Numbered from the stretch's first letter, positions 9,955 through 19,356 are shown. The stretch: 64,000 bases of DNA from Moraxellaceae bacterium (GCA_030646295.1 JAUSND010000016.1:434001-498000); one strand, 5' to 3'. A program made the numbers and translations. The notes: generated by a model not told the origin, from the letters alone.

Positions 9955-9986
9955 CAGCGTCCCCGACTCCTTTCTCATAACCCAAC

Positions 9987-10010
9987 CAGACCCGTGTATT
10001 TGCCAGTCTG
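9987..10010 (-). promoter_or_regulatory. Hairpin in the gyrA 5' leader
   Basis: CAGAC (9987-9991) pairs with GTCTG (10006-10010) about 33 bases upstream of the gyrA start, on the leader strand, with the ribosome site following. A conserved gyrA leader RNA motif has been described in Pseudomonas; whether this is a member needs a covariance-model test. The short stem makes this a weak call. Confidence 0.3.
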
Positions 10011-10174
10011 AAGCCGGCTTGCGGGTGGTTCCCGGGAAAGGGCCAAGAGTACCAAAAAATCATGGGGTTAGCTAACATTGGCCACCTCCGGCAGCAGTAT
10101 TTTTCCTCCCCCTTGCCCGCCGCTTCCCGGTATACTTTCAGCCCCTAATCCACCCCCTTCGCAAGGAGCACGGC

Positions 10175-10903
10175 ATGGCGGCCTCCACCCCGAATGTCGA
10201 CCCGTCTGAAATCGCCAAATTCGAGGCACTGGCCTCGCGCTGGTGGGACCCTCATTCCGAATTCAAGCCTCTGCATGACATCAATCCCCTGCGCCTGAAC
10301 TGGATTGATGAGCGAGCAGGGCTGGCAGGCAAAACCGTTCTGGATGTGGGGTGTGGTGGCGGCATTCTTTCCGAGAGCATGGCCCGTCGTGGCGCCTCTG
10401 TGACCGGGATCGACATGGGCGCCGCTCCACTGTCCGTGGCTCGCCTGCACCTGCTCGAGAGCGGCCAGAAGGTTGACTACCGGCAGGTTCCCGTGGAGGA
10501 ACTGGCCGCGGAACGCCCCGCCTCTTTTGATGTGGTGACGTGCCTGGAGATGCTTGAGCATGTGCCGGATCCGGCTGCCGTGGTGAAGGCCTGCCTCGAC
10601 CTGGTCAAGCCGGGGGGAAAGGTGTTTTTCTCCACGATCAATCGCAATCCCAAAGCCTACACATTTGCCATTCTCGGGGCCGAATACATCCTGCGCATGC
10701 TGCCCCGTGGCACCCATGACTATGCCAAGTTCATCAAGCCCTCCGAGCTGGCCAGCTGGGTACGTGCTGCCGACCTCGACATGACGGATATCACCGGACT
10801 GCATTACAACCCGCTGACGCGCCGCTACTGGCTTGGGCCGAATGTGGATGTGAACTACATGATTGCCACAACGCGTCCTGCAATTGACGGAGGCACGGAC
10901 TGA
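10175..10903 (+). CDS. ubiG: Ubiquinone biosynthesis O-methyltransferase
   Basis: A SAM-dependent enzyme performing both O-methylations in ubiquinone synthesis. The 242-residue product has the typical WWDP...[16 protein letters not shown]-terminal segment, the SAM-binding VLDVGCGGG at 55-63, and [15 protein letters not shown] lies six bases before ATG 10175, a strong start. It is divergent from gyrA and overlaps the following gene by one base (TGATG), so the two are probably coupled. The order ubiG-mupP-yciK is as in Pseudomonas. Confidence 0.97.
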   Translation: MAASTPNVDPSEIAKFEALASRWWDPHSEFKPLHDINPLRLNWIDERAGLAGKTVLDVGCGGGILSESMARRGASVTGIDMGAAPLSVARLHLLESGQKVDYRQVPVEELAAERPASFDVVTCLEMLEHVPDPAAVVKACLDLVKPGGKVFFSTINRNPKAYTFAILGAEYILRMLPRGTHDYAKFIKPSELASWVRAADLDMTDITGLHYNPLTRRYWLGPNVDVNYMIATTRPAIDGGTD

Positions 10904-11571
10904 TGCCACGCCCGGAGGCCGTGCTGTTTGATCTGGATGGCACCCTGATAGATACCGCACCTGACTTTGCAGGCGTACTGAATCGTCAGCTTGCGGCCCA
11001 TGGACGGCAGCCCTTGCCGTACGAAACCATTCGCGCATCCGTGTCGCAGGGCGCCCGCGCAGTAGTGGCACTTGGCTTTGCTGACCGTTATCCGGCGGAT
11101 TCGGTCGAGTTCGAGGGCATCCGGCAAGAGTTCCTCAGCAATTACCTGCATCATCTGGCGGATGAAACCCGGCTGTTTCCCGACATGGATACCTTGCTGA
11201 CGGGGCTTGAAGCACTCGGCATTCCCTGGGGCATTGTCACCAACAAGCCCAGCCTCTACACCATGCCACTGCTCAAGGCACTCAAGCTTGATACGCGTTG
11301 CAGCGTCACCATCTGTCCTGACATGGTGACCCACACCAAACCGCACCCTGAGCCCATGCTCAAGGCGGCCAAGGCACTTGGTATCAATCCTGAGCGGTGT
11401 CTGTACGTGGGCGACCATGTGCGGGACATTGAGGCAGGCCGTGCCGCCAGCATGACGACCGTGGCGGTCAGCTACGGCTACATCCAGGATGGTGACAATC
11501 CGGCCGACTGGCATGCAGATTATCTGGTCGACTCGGTTTTTGAGCTCTCCCGCCTGCTTGGCATTGAATAA
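10903..11571 (+). CDS. mupP: HAD phosphatase, MupP-type (N-acetylmuramic acid 6-phosphate phosphatase)
   Basis: A HAD-family hydrolase with the nucleophile motif FDLDGTLIDT (Asp10, Asp12), a central TNKP segment and the third motif YVGDHVRDIEAG. Homologues are often annotated as phosphoglycolate phosphatase (Gph). In Pseudomonas, the gene between ubiG and yciK encodes MupP, which dephosphorylates MurNAc-6-P in cell-wall recycling, so gene order favours MupP. The ATG overlaps the ubiG stop by one base. The length of 222 residues is normal. Substrate choice is inference from position rather than a diagnostic residue. Confidence 0.8.
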   Translation: MPRPEAVLFDLDGTLIDTAPDFAGVLNRQLAAHGRQPLPYETIRASVSQGARAVVALGFADRYPADSVEFEGIRQEFLSNYLHHLADETRLFPDMDTLLTGLEALGIPWGIVTNKPSLYTMPLLKALKLDTRCSVTICPDMVTHTKPHPEPMLKAAKALGINPERCLYVGDHVRDIEAGRAASMTTVAVSYGYIQDGDNPADWHADYLVDSVFELSRLLGIE

Positions 11572-11598
11572 ACCGGACCCGGACACAGGGGAAAACTG

Positions 11599-12345
11599 AT
11601 GAACAACTATGAAGCGCCTCCTGGCCTGCTGGCCGATCGTGTCATTCTGGTCACGGGTGCTGGTGATGGCATTGGTCGTGCGGCGGCAAAAGCACTGGCT
11701 GCCCATGGCGCTACCGTTGTGCTGGCCGGGCGCACGCTGGCCAAGCTGGAAAAGGTTTACGACGAAATTGAGGCTAACGGTGATCCGCAGCCCGCACTGG
11801 TCCCGGTTGATTTTTCGATAGCTGGCCCGGAGGAATACCGGCAGCTGGCCGATACTATCGAGAGTGAGTTTGGTCATCTTGATGGCATCCTGCATAACGC
11901 AGGCGTGCTGGGTGACATTACCCCGCTGGAAATGTATGACCCGGATACGTGGGACACGGTGATGAAGGTCAACCTGCGTGCCCCGCTGTTACTGACGCAG
12001 GCATTGCTGCCTTTGCTGAAGCAGTCTCCGGATGCATCAATCGTTTTCACGACCAGCTCGGTGGGACGACGCGCGCGCGCCTTCTGGGGTGCCTACGCAG
12101 TATCAAAGTGCGGCATAGAAGGCCTCTCCCGTATGCTCGCGGATGAGCTGATGAACACCAGCAACATTCGCGTCAACTGCATAAATCCCGGCGCCACAAG
12201 AACGACCATGCGTGCGTCCGCCTATCCAGGTGAAGACCCCGCCTCTGTAAAACTGCCGGATGACATCATGCCTCTTTACCTGTACCTGATGGGGCCTGAC
12301 AGTCTTGGTGTTACGGGCCAGTCGCTGGATGCGCAGTCAACGTAA
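11599..12345 (+). CDS. yciK: YciK family short-chain dehydrogenase/reductase
   Basis: A classical SDR of 248 residues. TGAGDGIG at 19-26 binds NAD(P), NAG lies at 100-102, and the catalytic set is Ser153/154, Tyr166 and Lys170 (YAVSK). The substrate of YciK proteins is not established. The ribosome site is GGGGAA upstream of ATG 11599. It lies 27 bases after mupP and is followed at once by a strong terminator, so it ends the ubiG-mupP-yciK unit. Confidence 0.9.
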   Translation: MNNYEAPPGLLADRVILVTGAGDGIGRAAAKALAAHGATVVLAGRTLAKLEKVYDEIEANGDPQPALVPVDFSIAGPEEYRQLADTIESEFGHLDGILHNAGVLGDITPLEMYDPDTWDTVMKVNLRAPLLLTQALLPLLKQSPDASIVFTTSSVGRRARAFWGAYAVSKCGIEGLSRMLADELMNTSNIRVNCINPGATRTTMRASAYPGEDPASVKLPDDIMPLYLYLMGPDSLGVTGQSLDAQST

Positions 12346-12362
12346 GTGACGGCATCGGCAAT

Positions 12363-12393
12363 AAAAAAACCGGCCATTGTGGCCGGTTTTTTT
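12363..12393. terminator. Bidirectional intrinsic terminator between yciK and the DUF374 gene
   Basis: ACCGGCC (12369-12375) and GGCCGGT (12381-12387) form a perfect stem around ATTGT, with seven A's on the left and a T-run on the right. It can end the plus-strand yciK transcript and the converging minus-strand acyltransferase transcript. Confidence 0.93.
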
Positions 12394-12417
12394 ATGTGGG
12401 TATGGATGACGATGTGC

Positions 12418-13062
12418 TCAGGAAACAGCGCCCGCAGCAATCCCCTGCCCCTCATGCAGCATCTGTTCCAGTTGTGCAGCCAGCGCAACCTCTCGCGCAT
12501 CCTGATCGCGGGTAATCACGGGCATGCCCTCGGCAATGCGCACATGAACCCGGGAAAACGGCTTTGGCAGTACAGCCTTGTTCCAGGACCGATGAAATAC
12601 CCATGGGCGTGAAATACCGATGGATGCGACAAAAATGGGCGCCTGCATGAGCCTTGAAAACTCAAAAACACCAGGCTTGACCTTGTGGATTGGCCCCTTG
12701 GGACCATCGACGGCAAACGAGACGTTGTTTCCGTTTTTACGGCAGTGGGAAATCAGGCCGCGCATTGCATTGGCGCCACCACGCGTCGATGAGCCTCGCG
12801 CTGTTGCCGCACCCAGCCACACCAGCACACGGTTCATCAACTCGCCATCCTTGCTGGTTGATGTGATCGTAGCTATACGATAGCGCCTGACCAGATGAAT
12901 CAGGCCCAGCTCATCCCCATGCCAGTGGGCAATAACAACCGGATCGTGATTATCCAGCGCTCTGCGGAATGCCGGGCACTCATCAAAGGTAACGCGCCAT
13001 GTCATGCGCAGCAGACGATAAAAAACAAATACAATGGCAGGCAAAACGTGGCGACGAAACAT
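12418..13062 (-). CDS. DUF374 lysophospholipid acyltransferase family protein
   Basis: A 214-residue protein of the DUF374 branch of the LPLAT acyltransferases. HWHGDE at residues 46-51 corresponds to the catalytic HX4(D/E) motif. TSTSKDGEL, GSSTRGG and VDGPKGP are the other family blocks. The N-terminus is hydrophobic (LPAIVFVFYRLL) and suggests membrane association. Members are thought to acylate a lipid such as a lysophospholipid or lipid A precursor, but the substrate here is unknown. GGGAG precedes ATG 13062. It stands alone, converging on yciK across a shared terminator. Confidence 0.85.
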   Translation of the reverse strand: MFRRHVLPAIVFVFYRLLRMTWRVTFDECPAFRRALDNHDPVVIAHWHGDELGLIHLVRRYRIATITSTSKDGELMNRVLVWLGAATARGSSTRGGANAMRGLISHCRKNGNNVSFAVDGPKGPIHKVKPGVFEFSRLMQAPIFVASIGISRPWVFHRSWNKAVLPKPFSRVHVRIAEGMPVITRDQDAREVALAAQLEQMLHEGQGIAAGAVS

Positions 13063-13122
13063 TACCGCACTCCCTGCCAGCGCAATGCACTGTCTGCCGC
13101 GGCATGAAAAAATGAAGCAGTC

Positions 13123-13989
13123 TTACTCATCCTTGGTGCGGCCATCGCGCTTCTGCTGACGCAAGAAACCGCCACGACGTGCAGGCAATGGATTTTCCTG
13201 CATTTTCTCCACACGACGCTTGGCCAGGCCATAGAGGCCGGTGCCACGACGTTGGCGCAACTGCACCAACTCAACCAGCGGGTCAATGTCGTGTTTGTCG
13301 AGCTCGATATGGCGCCCTGTCTTGAGGGTGCGCGGCAGTATCACTGTGCCATAGCGTGTGCGCAGCAAACGACTCACCTTCAGGCCCTGTGATTCGAACA
13401 GGCGGCGCACTTCACGATTGCGCCCTTCCTTAACTACCACCTGCAACCAGCGATTGAAGCCTTCGCCGCCCAGCTCGGAAATGCGCTCGAATTTGGCGGG
13501 TCCGTCTTCCAGCTCCACGCCTGCCAGTAACGCAGTACGGATCTCTGGCGTGACCTCGCCCATCACGCGAACAGCATATTCGCGCTCGATTTCATTGGAG
13601 GGGTGCATCAGGCGGTTGGCCAGCTCGCCATCCGTAGTAAACAACAGCAAGCCGGAGCTGTTTACGTCCAGACGGCCGACCATGACCCAGCGCTCGCCCT
13701 TCAGCGGTGGAAGGCGATCAAACACGGTGGGACGCCCTTCCGGATCCTGGCGCGAGCAGATCTCGCCTTCAGGCTTGTAATAGATCAGCACGCGACGGCG
13801 TGCCTCGGACTCAACCGTGAAATGAACAAGACGGCCATCCACACGAAGCTCATCGGTAGCCTCGATACGATCACCCAGTGTGGCCAGCTTGCCATTCACG
13901 CTCACACGACCATCAACAATCGCCTGCTCCATATGACGTCGGGAACCCAGGCCAACACGTGCCAGGACTTTTTGCAGTTTTTCACTCAT
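13123..13989 (-). CDS. rluB: 23S rRNA pseudouridine synthase B
   Basis: A RsuA/RluB-family pseudouridine synthase, expected to modify U2605 of 23S rRNA. An S4 RNA-binding domain occupies residues 1-50 ([12 protein letters not shown]). The catalytic Asp is Asp108 in [13 protein letters not shown], and [12 protein letters not shown] is the RluB/RluE-type motif. The tail is basic. The start is taken at ATG 13989 (MSEKLQ), since the upstream extension to 14007 adds residues unlike the family. It follows scpB in the common scpA-scpB-rluB order. Confidence 0.93.
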   Translation of the reverse strand: MSEKLQKVLARVGLGSRRHMEQAIVDGRVSVNGKLATLGDRIEATDELRVDGRLVHFTVESEARRRVLIYYKPEGEICSRQDPEGRPTVFDRLPPLKGERWVMVGRLDVNSSGLLLFTTDGELANRLMHPSNEIEREYAVRVMGEVTPEIRTALLAGVELEDGPAKFERISELGGEGFNRWLQVVVKEGRNREVRRLFESQGLKVSRLLRTRYGTVILPRTLKTGRHIELDKHDIDPLVELVQLRQRRGTGLYGLAKRRVEKMQENPLPARRGGFLRQQKRDGRTKDE

Positions 13990-14053
13990 GGGGCAGACAA
14001 CTCTCAAGGTTTTTCATAATCGTCTCAACTTTCCAGCTGTAACGACGCGGGTC

Positions 14054-14743
14054 TTACTCGTAAATCCTGTCGTCCGGTACATCACCGGATTCTTCACGTT
14101 TCATCTCTTCTTCAAGCTCTGCCATGACATCGGCCAGCTTGTCCGCTTCCAGACGCTCCGGATCGCCGCTTCCGATGGCTTGGGCCTCAAGGAACTCCAG
14201 CTCCTCGTTAATCTGCTCAAGATCGCGAATCTCGGAAAGCGAGGGCAATTCAGCAAGGCTTTTCAGGTTGAAACTGTCCAGAAACTCTCTCGTCGTGGCG
14301 AACAGGGCCGGACGTCCGGGAACATCACGGTGACCTGCCACACGAATCCACTCGCGCTCAATCAATGTCTTGATGATGTGGGAGCTGACAGATACGCCGC
14401 GGATTTCCTCGATCTCGGACCGGGTAATGGGCTGGCGATAGGCAATCAGTGCCAGTGTCTCCAGCAGTGCGCGCGAGTAACGTGACGGTTTTTCATCCCA
14501 TAGGCGGCTGACCCAGGGGCCGGTTTCCTGGCGCACCTGGAAGCGGAATCCTGACGCAACTTCCTTGAGCTCGATACCGTGCCCGGCATAGTCTGCTTTC
14601 AGCTCGTCCAGCACGGCGCGCATGTCGCTGTTGCTCGGGCGCCCTTCTTCATCAAACAGCAGGCCGAGCTGCTCCAGGCTCAACGGCTGACCGGCTGCAA
14701 AAATTGCGCCTTCAAGAATCTTTTTAAGAAGCACGGCATCCAC
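14054..14743 (-). CDS. scpB: Segregation and condensation protein B
   Basis: The kleisin-associated subunit of the SMC-ScpAB condensin, containing two winged-helix domains. Family segments are ILEGAIFAAGQPLS, ALLETLALIAYRQPITRSEIEEIRG and GRPALFATTREFLDSF. The reading frame opens at TTG 14749, overlapping the scpA stop. A GTG at 14743 has AAGGGG seven bases upstream and is the better start, giving 229 residues. The acidic C-terminal tail is unusually long in Glu/Asp but typical of proteobacterial ScpB. Its partner gene smc lies in this window at 25785-29285. Confidence 0.94.
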   Translation of the reverse strand: MDAVLLKKILEGAIFAAGQPLSLEQLGLLFDEEGRPSNSDMRAVLDELKADYAGHGIELKEVASGFRFQVRQETGPWVSRLWDEKPSRYSRALLETLALIAYRQPITRSEIEEIRGVSVSSHIIKTLIEREWIRVAGHRDVPGRPALFATTREFLDSFNLKSLAELPSLSEIRDLEQINEELEFLEAQAIGSGDPERLEADKLADVMAELEEEMKREESGDVPDDRIYE

Positions 14744-14745
14744 GT

Positions 14746-15831
14746 TCAATCCCCTTCTGCCGAGAAGTCGCTTTCACCGGCATCTTCATCCCAATAATCG
14801 TCATCCAGGTCCTGCGGGCTATCGGCAGCTGCCTCGGCAGGTGGCTCCTCGAAAGCATCCTCGGGACCTTCATCCTGCAGCTCGGCAAGATCATAACCAT
14901 TACCTTCGGCCTGCTGCGCCCTAGCTTTTACATGGATTGGACCCATAAACTCGGTCTGCACCAGATCAATAATGCCTTCCTTGACCAGTTCAAGAATGGA
15001 CATGAATGTCACCACGACGCCAAGACGCCCTTCTTCCAGTGTGAACAACGACACAAATGGAAGGAACTCACGGCCCTTCAGCATTTCCAGCACCTGCGCC
15101 ATTTTCTCGCGCAGGGTCAGGGTTTCCTTTGAAACCTGATGGCTCTCAAAAAGGTCTGCACGGCGCAATACATCCTGCAGGGCAAGCAATACCTCGCGAA
15201 GATCAACCTGCGGCAGCTCTTTTTCCCGCGTGTATTCTGGACCGGCCGCCTGGACTGCCCAGAAGTCGCGTCCTTCCTGGGGCATTTCTTCCAGATCGGC
15301 GGCGGCCTTCTTGAAGCGCTCGTATTCCTGCAGGCGACGAATGAGTTCGGCGCGCGGATCTTCCTCTTCCTCACCATCCTCGGTTTTGGGGCGCGGCAAC
15401 AGCGAGCGGGACTTGATCTCGCCCAGCACGGCGGCCATTACCAGATACTCGGCCGCCAGCTCCATGTTGATGGCGTGCATCATCTCGACATACGCCATGT
15501 ACTGTTTGGTTATTTCTGCGACCGGAATATCAAGAATATCGAGATTCTGGCGACGGATCAGGTAGAGCAGAAGGTCCAGCGGGCCCTCGAAGGCCTCAAG
15601 GAAAACCTCAAGGGCATCGGGTGGAATGTAGAGATCATCAGGCAGCTTCATGAACGCCTGGCCATAGACCAGGGCAAAAGGCATTTCCTGTTGTTGTGGA
15701 GGGGGCTCGGCAGCCGCTGTATCCGTGGCCAGAGAGCCGGCAGCCTGCTCGGCGACGGCAATGTCCGTCTCCGCCTGAATGTCAGCGAGTGCTGCGAGTA
15801 CCCTTTCGTCGTCCTGTGGGGTTTTGCTCAT
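14746..15831 (-). CDS. scpA: Segregation and condensation protein A (kleisin)
   Basis: The kleisin that bridges the SMC heads in chromosome condensation. The core begins near residue 75 with EAFEGPLDLLLYLIRRQNLDI and continues with MAAVLGEIKSRSLLPRP. At 361 residues it is longer than the usual ~250-280. The excess is an acidic/Ala-rich N-terminal extension of about 45-70 residues and an acidic C-terminal tail of about 50 residues (EDAFEEPPAE...). AGAGGG precedes ATG 15831. It is immediately followed by scpB with a two-base gap. Confidence 0.93.
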   Translation of the reverse strand: MSKTPQDDERVLAALADIQAETDIAVAEQAAGSLATDTAAAEPPPQQQEMPFALVYGQAFMKLPDDLYIPPDALEVFLEAFEGPLDLLLYLIRRQNLDILDIPVAEITKQYMAYVEMMHAINMELAAEYLVMAAVLGEIKSRSLLPRPKTEDGEEEEDPRAELIRRLQEYERFKKAAADLEEMPQEGRDFWAVQAAGPEYTREKELPQVDLREVLLALQDVLRRADLFESHQVSKETLTLREKMAQVLEMLKGREFLPFVSLFTLEEGRLGVVVTFMSILELVKEGIIDLVQTEFMGPIHVKARAQQAEGNGYDLAELQDEGPEDAFEEPPAEAAADSPQDLDDDYWDEDAGESDFSAEGD

Positions 15832-15898
15832 CTTGCCCTCTGTACCGCTTCACAGCGGTGAATAAAGCCCATTTTGGCCTGCGCCGTCCGGCACAAGT

Positions 15899-17113
15899 CT
15901 AGCGATACGCCAGGCCCATGGCCGCACGCACATCACGCAGTGTGTCTTCCGCGATGGCAGAAGCAGTTTCAGCACCACGTTCCAGAATACTGCGAATCAG
16001 GTCCGGGCTGTCTTCAAACTCCCGTGCGCGTTCACGCATGGGGGCCAGTTCCGCATTTACAGCATCAATTACCGGTTTCTTGCACTCAATGCAGCCGATA
16101 CCGGCGGAACGACATCCCTGCTGTACCCACTGCTTTGTTGCATCGTCCGAATAGACTTCATGCAGCTGCCATACGGGGCAGACATCCGGATTGCCTGCAT
16201 CATGACGACGGACACGCGCCGGGTCTGTCGGCATCTTGCGGATCTTGGCATCAACATCATCCGGCAGCTCGCGCAGGGAAATGAAGTTGCCATAGGACTT
16301 GGACATTTTCTGACCGTCCAGGCCCGGCATCTTGGAGGCCGGCGTCAGCAGGGCCTGAGGCTCGGGCAGAATGATCTTGCCAGAGCCTTCCAGCGAGCCC
16401 AGAAGACGCTCCTTGTCGCCAAGGGTAATGTTCTGCTGGTCCTTTACCAGTGCCTGTGCCGTTGCCAGGGCATCGTCATCGCCCGACTCCTGATAGCGCC
16501 GGCGAAGATCGGCATAGAGTTTGGCGGACTTCTTGCCCATCTTGGTGATGGCCGCTTCGACCGCTTCCTCGAAGCCGGGCTCACGCCCGTAAAGATGGTT
16601 GAAGCGGCGTGCCACCTCACGGGTGATCTCGACATGGGCAATCTGGTCTGCGCCAACGGGTACAAGCCCTGCGCGATAAATCAGGATATCCGCGCTCTGC
16701 AGCAAGGGGTAACCCAGAAAACCGTAGGTGGACAGGTCCTGATCCTTGAGCTTGTCCTGCTGGTCCTTGTAGGTCGGGACGCGCTCCAGCCAGCTCAGGG
16801 GTGTCATCATCGAGAGCAGCAGATGAAGTTCGGCGTGCTCAGGCACCTGTGACTGCACAAAAATGTTGGCATTGTTGGGGTTTACACCCGCCGCCAGCCA
16901 GTCCACCACCATTTCAAACACGCTTTGCTGAATGCCCCGGGGATTCTCATAGGCAGTGGTCAGCGCATGCCAGTCAGCCGCGAAGAAGAAGCAGTCATAT
17001 TCATACTGCAGTTTCACCCAGTTCTTGAGTACGCCATGGTAGTGACCGAGATGCAGACGGCCTGTCGGGCGCATGCCGGACAAAACACGTTGCTGAGAGG
17101 CGATGGAACTCAA
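15899..17113 (-). CDS. trpS: Tryptophanyl-tRNA synthetase
   Basis: Charges tRNA(Trp). This class I enzyme has HLGH at residues 21-24 and the KMSKS loop in LDGQKMSKSYGNF. At 404 residues it is longer than the 334-residue E. coli enzyme because of an insertion between the catalytic halves (KSAKLYADLRRRYQESG...), also seen in Pseudomonas TrpS. The start is a TTG at 17113 backed by AAGGAG six bases upstream, and no ATG nearby fits better. It lies upstream of scpAB on the same strand with a 67-base gap. Confidence 0.95.
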   Translation of the reverse strand: MSSIASQQRVLSGMRPTGRLHLGHYHGVLKNWVKLQYEYDCFFFAADWHALTTAYENPRGIQQSVFEMVVDWLAAGVNPNNANIFVQSQVPEHAELHLLLSMMTPLSWLERVPTYKDQQDKLKDQDLSTYGFLGYPLLQSADILIYRAGLVPVGADQIAHVEITREVARRFNHLYGREPGFEEAVEAAITKMGKKSAKLYADLRRRYQESGDDDALATAQALVKDQQNITLGDKERLLGSLEGSGKIILPEPQALLTPASKMPGLDGQKMSKSYGNFISLRELPDDVDAKIRKMPTDPARVRRHDAGNPDVCPVWQLHEVYSDDATKQWVQQGCRSAGIGCIECKKPVIDAVNAELAPMRERAREFEDSPDLIRSILERGAETASAIAEDTLRDVRAAMGLAYR

Positions 17114-17274
17114 GTGGGACTCCTTTGACGACAGACTTGGATACGGACTTGTCGGGCTGGCAAATCAGCCGGCAAGTATATCGACAACACGGGAAAAAAG
17201 CATGGGCAAAGGGTGGTGGCCCGGTCCCGGAACCCGTCCAGGACTCTGGGGCTGCCTGATCCTGGCGCGAGGGG

Positions 17275-17895
17275 CTACAGAAACGGGGCCGGATCGCCCC
17301 TGCCCTGCCTCAGGACAACCGGACTGTCACCACTGAGATCCACCACGGTTGTTGGCTCCAGTGTGCCAAAGCCACCATCAATGATGAGGTCCAGGCGTGA
17401 ACCCACACGCTCGCGTACCTCCTCCGGATCATTCAGGGGATACTCGTCGCCGGGAAGTTGCAGGGTGGATGTCAGCAAGGGTTCGCCCAGCTCGGCAAGG
17501 AGCGCCTGGCTGATGGCATGCTCTGGCACCCGGATGCCGATGGTCTTGCGCTTGGGATGCAGCAAGCGCTTGGGGACCTCGCTGGTCGCCGTCAGGATGA
17601 AGGTATACGCACCGGGCGTATGGGTCTTAAGCAACCGGTAAGTGGCATTGTCGACCTTGGCATAGGTGGCAATGTCAGAAAGGTCGCGGCAAAGCAGGGT
17701 GAAGTTATGGCGCTCGTCCAGTTCACGCAAGCGGACAATGCGCTCCATGGCCGCCTTGTCGCCGATGTGGCAACCCAGTGCATAGGCAGAGTCGGTAGGA
17801 TAGGCAATGACAGCACCCTCCTGGATCATGCCCACGGCCTGCTTGATCAAGCGAGCCTGGGGATTGTCAGGATGTACATAGAAATACTGGCTCAT
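17275..17895 (-). CDS. yciO: YciO/YrdC/Sua5-family protein, YciO type
   Basis: A 206-residue YrdC-domain protein. Residues AYPTDSAYALGC carry the nucleotide/threonine-binding KxR-region equivalent, HNFTLLCRDLSDIATYAKV is a YciO-type block, and PGAYTFIL and RKTIGIRVP are conserved. Sua5/TsaC paralogues make threonylcarbamoyl-adenylate; YciO itself has no firmly established role. The start is ATG 17895, with GGAGGA six bases upstream. It overlaps the preceding nuclease gene by four bases (ATGA), so the two are translationally coupled. Confidence 0.9.
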   Translation of the reverse strand: MSQYFYVHPDNPQARLIKQAVGMIQEGAVIAYPTDSAYALGCHIGDKAAMERIVRLRELDERHNFTLLCRDLSDIATYAKVDNATYRLLKTHTPGAYTFILTATSEVPKRLLHPKRKTIGIRVPEHAISQALLAELGEPLLTSTLQLPGDEYPLNDPEEVRERVGSRLDLIIDGGFGTLEPTTVVDLSGDSPVVLRQGRGDPAPFL

Positions 17896-18746
17896 ACGGG
17901 TTCCTCCCCGGATATCCATCGCCGCCAGACGGGGCGGCATTCTGCCGGCAGCGGCGGAAATCGTCCCAGCTGAATCCATGGAATGTGGGGGCCATGAAAG
18001 TCGCTTCCCTGGGATGCTTCCAGGTCAAACTGGGTTGTCAGCTGCCCCAGATAGCGGACCACATCCGGTTTTTCTGTTGCGGTGGCGACTTCCATGGCCT
18101 CCCCTCCTGCTTCCTTGAACAGCCCGATAAGGGTGCGTAGCTTGGTCCGGGTCAGCGGATACCGTCCCGGGTGGGCCAATACAGCTGTGCCACCCGCACT
18201 GCGGATCAGGTCGACTGCGGTTGGCAAGTCCACCCATGGCATCGGGACATCCCCCGGTTTGCCATTGCCAAGATACTTGTCGAAGGCCCCCTGCATGCTG
18301 CTGACGGCGCCTGTCTGCACCAGCCACTGGGCAAAATGGGTGCGGCTGATGCGGTTGGGCTCACCACCGGCCAGCGCCAGAGCCGCCTCGTAGGCCCCTG
18401 GGCGTTTGGCTTTGTCCAGCCGTGCTGCAATTGCCCGAGCCCGCTCACCCCGAGCATCCGCCTGTTTGGCAAGGCCTGCCACAAGCCCTGGATGATGAAT
18501 ATCCAGCCCCAGGCCAACCACATGCACGGAAAACCCTTTCCATAAGGTAGACAATTCCAGTCCCGGCAGTAGCCGCATGCCCAGTGAAGTGGCCGTTGCA
18601 GTTGCCTCGGGAACCCCGATAACGGAGTCATGATCTGTCAGGGCCAGTACCTCCACCCCGGCCGCATGGGCACGAGTCACCAGGTCGGCCGGGCTCAGGG
18701 CGCCGTCCGAGCAAATACTGTGGGTATGAAGGTCAACAACGGGCAT
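17892..18746 (-). CDS. rnm: PHP-domain 5'-3' exoribonuclease/nucleotidase (RNase AM, TrpH/YciV)
   Basis: A PHP metallo-phosphoesterase of 284 residues. Metal-binding motifs are VDLHTHSICSDG at residues 3-14, ALTDHDSV, an ELS at the third site, LAHPGRYP and the terminal GSDFHGP. In E. coli this protein matures 5' ends of rRNAs and degrades short RNAs and 3',5'-bisphosphate nucleotides. I start it at ATG 18746 because upstream sequence is antisense to yciB and unlike the family. It precedes yciO with a four-base overlap and diverges from yciB across 57 bases, a gene order common in gammaproteobacteria. Confidence 0.9.
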   Translation of the reverse strand: MPVVDLHTHSICSDGALSPADLVTRAHAAGVEVLALTDHDSVIGVPEATATATSLGMRLLPGLELSTLWKGFSVHVVGLGLDIHHPGLVAGLAKQADARGERARAIAARLDKAKRPGAYEAALALAGGEPNRISRTHFAQWLVQTGAVSSMQGAFDKYLGNGKPGDVPMPWVDLPTAVDLIRSAGGTAVLAHPGRYPLTRTKLRTLIGLFKEAGGEAMEVATATEKPDVVRYLGQLTTQFDLEASQGSDFHGPHIPWIQLGRFPPLPAECRPVWRRWISGEEPV

Positions 18747-18803
18747 GGCGTGATGGTCTGGGTCTGATAAGATGCGCCACTTTAACACTCCCTGCAGACG
18801 CGC

Positions 18804-19352
18804 ATGAAACAGTGGCTGGACTTTGTTCCTCTTTTTCTCTTCTTTGCCGCCTACCAGTATTCCGGCATTTTTCCGGCGACCGCAGTCCTGGTCGGTGCCT
18901 CCATCGTGGTTTACGGGGGCATCTGGATTGCCGACCGCAAGCTGGAAAAAAACCATGTCATTACGCTGGTGGCGACGATTGCCTTTGGCAGCATCACCCT
19001 GATCCTGCGGGATGAGAACTGGCTCAAGTGGAAGGCCCCGATCATCAACTGGATTTTTGCCGTAGTGTTTCTTGCCAGCCATTTCATTGGAGACAAGGTT
19101 GCTATTGAACGCATGCTGGGGCACGCACTGCAGGTGCCAACGCAGGTATGGCAACGCCTGAACATTGCCTGGGTGCTGTTTTTCATGTTTGCCGGCGCGG
19201 CAAATCTTTACGTGGCATTCACATACCCAAAGTACTGGGTAACCTTCAAGGTTATTGGCAGTCTGGGCATGACGCTGGTTTTCCTGGTTGGCCAGATGGT
19301 TTACCTGAGCCGCTATCTTCCCGGTGATGACGAGAACAAGTCTGGAGCATGA
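18804..19352 (+). CDS. yciB: YciB/IspZ inner-membrane septation protein
   Basis: A five-helix inner-membrane protein of the septation protein A family, 182 residues. Family segments are [35 protein letters not shown] and [20 protein letters not shown]. In E. coli it influences membrane homeostasis and cell-envelope synthesis. It is the first gene of a plus-strand run and is followed by yciI with a four-base gap, and it diverges from the PHP nuclease gene. Confidence 0.94.
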   Translation: MKQWLDFVPLFLFFAAYQYSGIFPATAVLVGASIVVYGGIWIADRKLEKNHVITLVATIAFGSITLILRDENWLKWKAPIINWIFAVVFLASHFIGDKVAIERMLGHALQVPTQVWQRLNIAWVLFFMFAGAANLYVAFTYPKYWVTFKVIGSLGMTLVFLVGQMVYLSRYLPGDDENKSGA

Positions 19353-19356
19353 GCCC

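Noticed and set aside
8191-10011. 606-codon open frame on the plus strand opposite gyrA
   Set aside because: It is the antisense shadow of the gyrA reading frame; the translation is His/Gln-rich, has no family character and no ribosome site, and gyrA on the other strand is unambiguous.
10067-10076. GTTAGCTAAC palindrome between gyrA and ubiG
   Set aside because: A single 10-bp palindrome with no second copy nearby and no clear relation to a promoter; could be chance.
10145-11895. Two long minus-strand frames opposite ubiG, mupP and yciK
   Set aside because: Antisense shadows of well-supported genes, with compositions typical of complementary codons and no recognisable domains.
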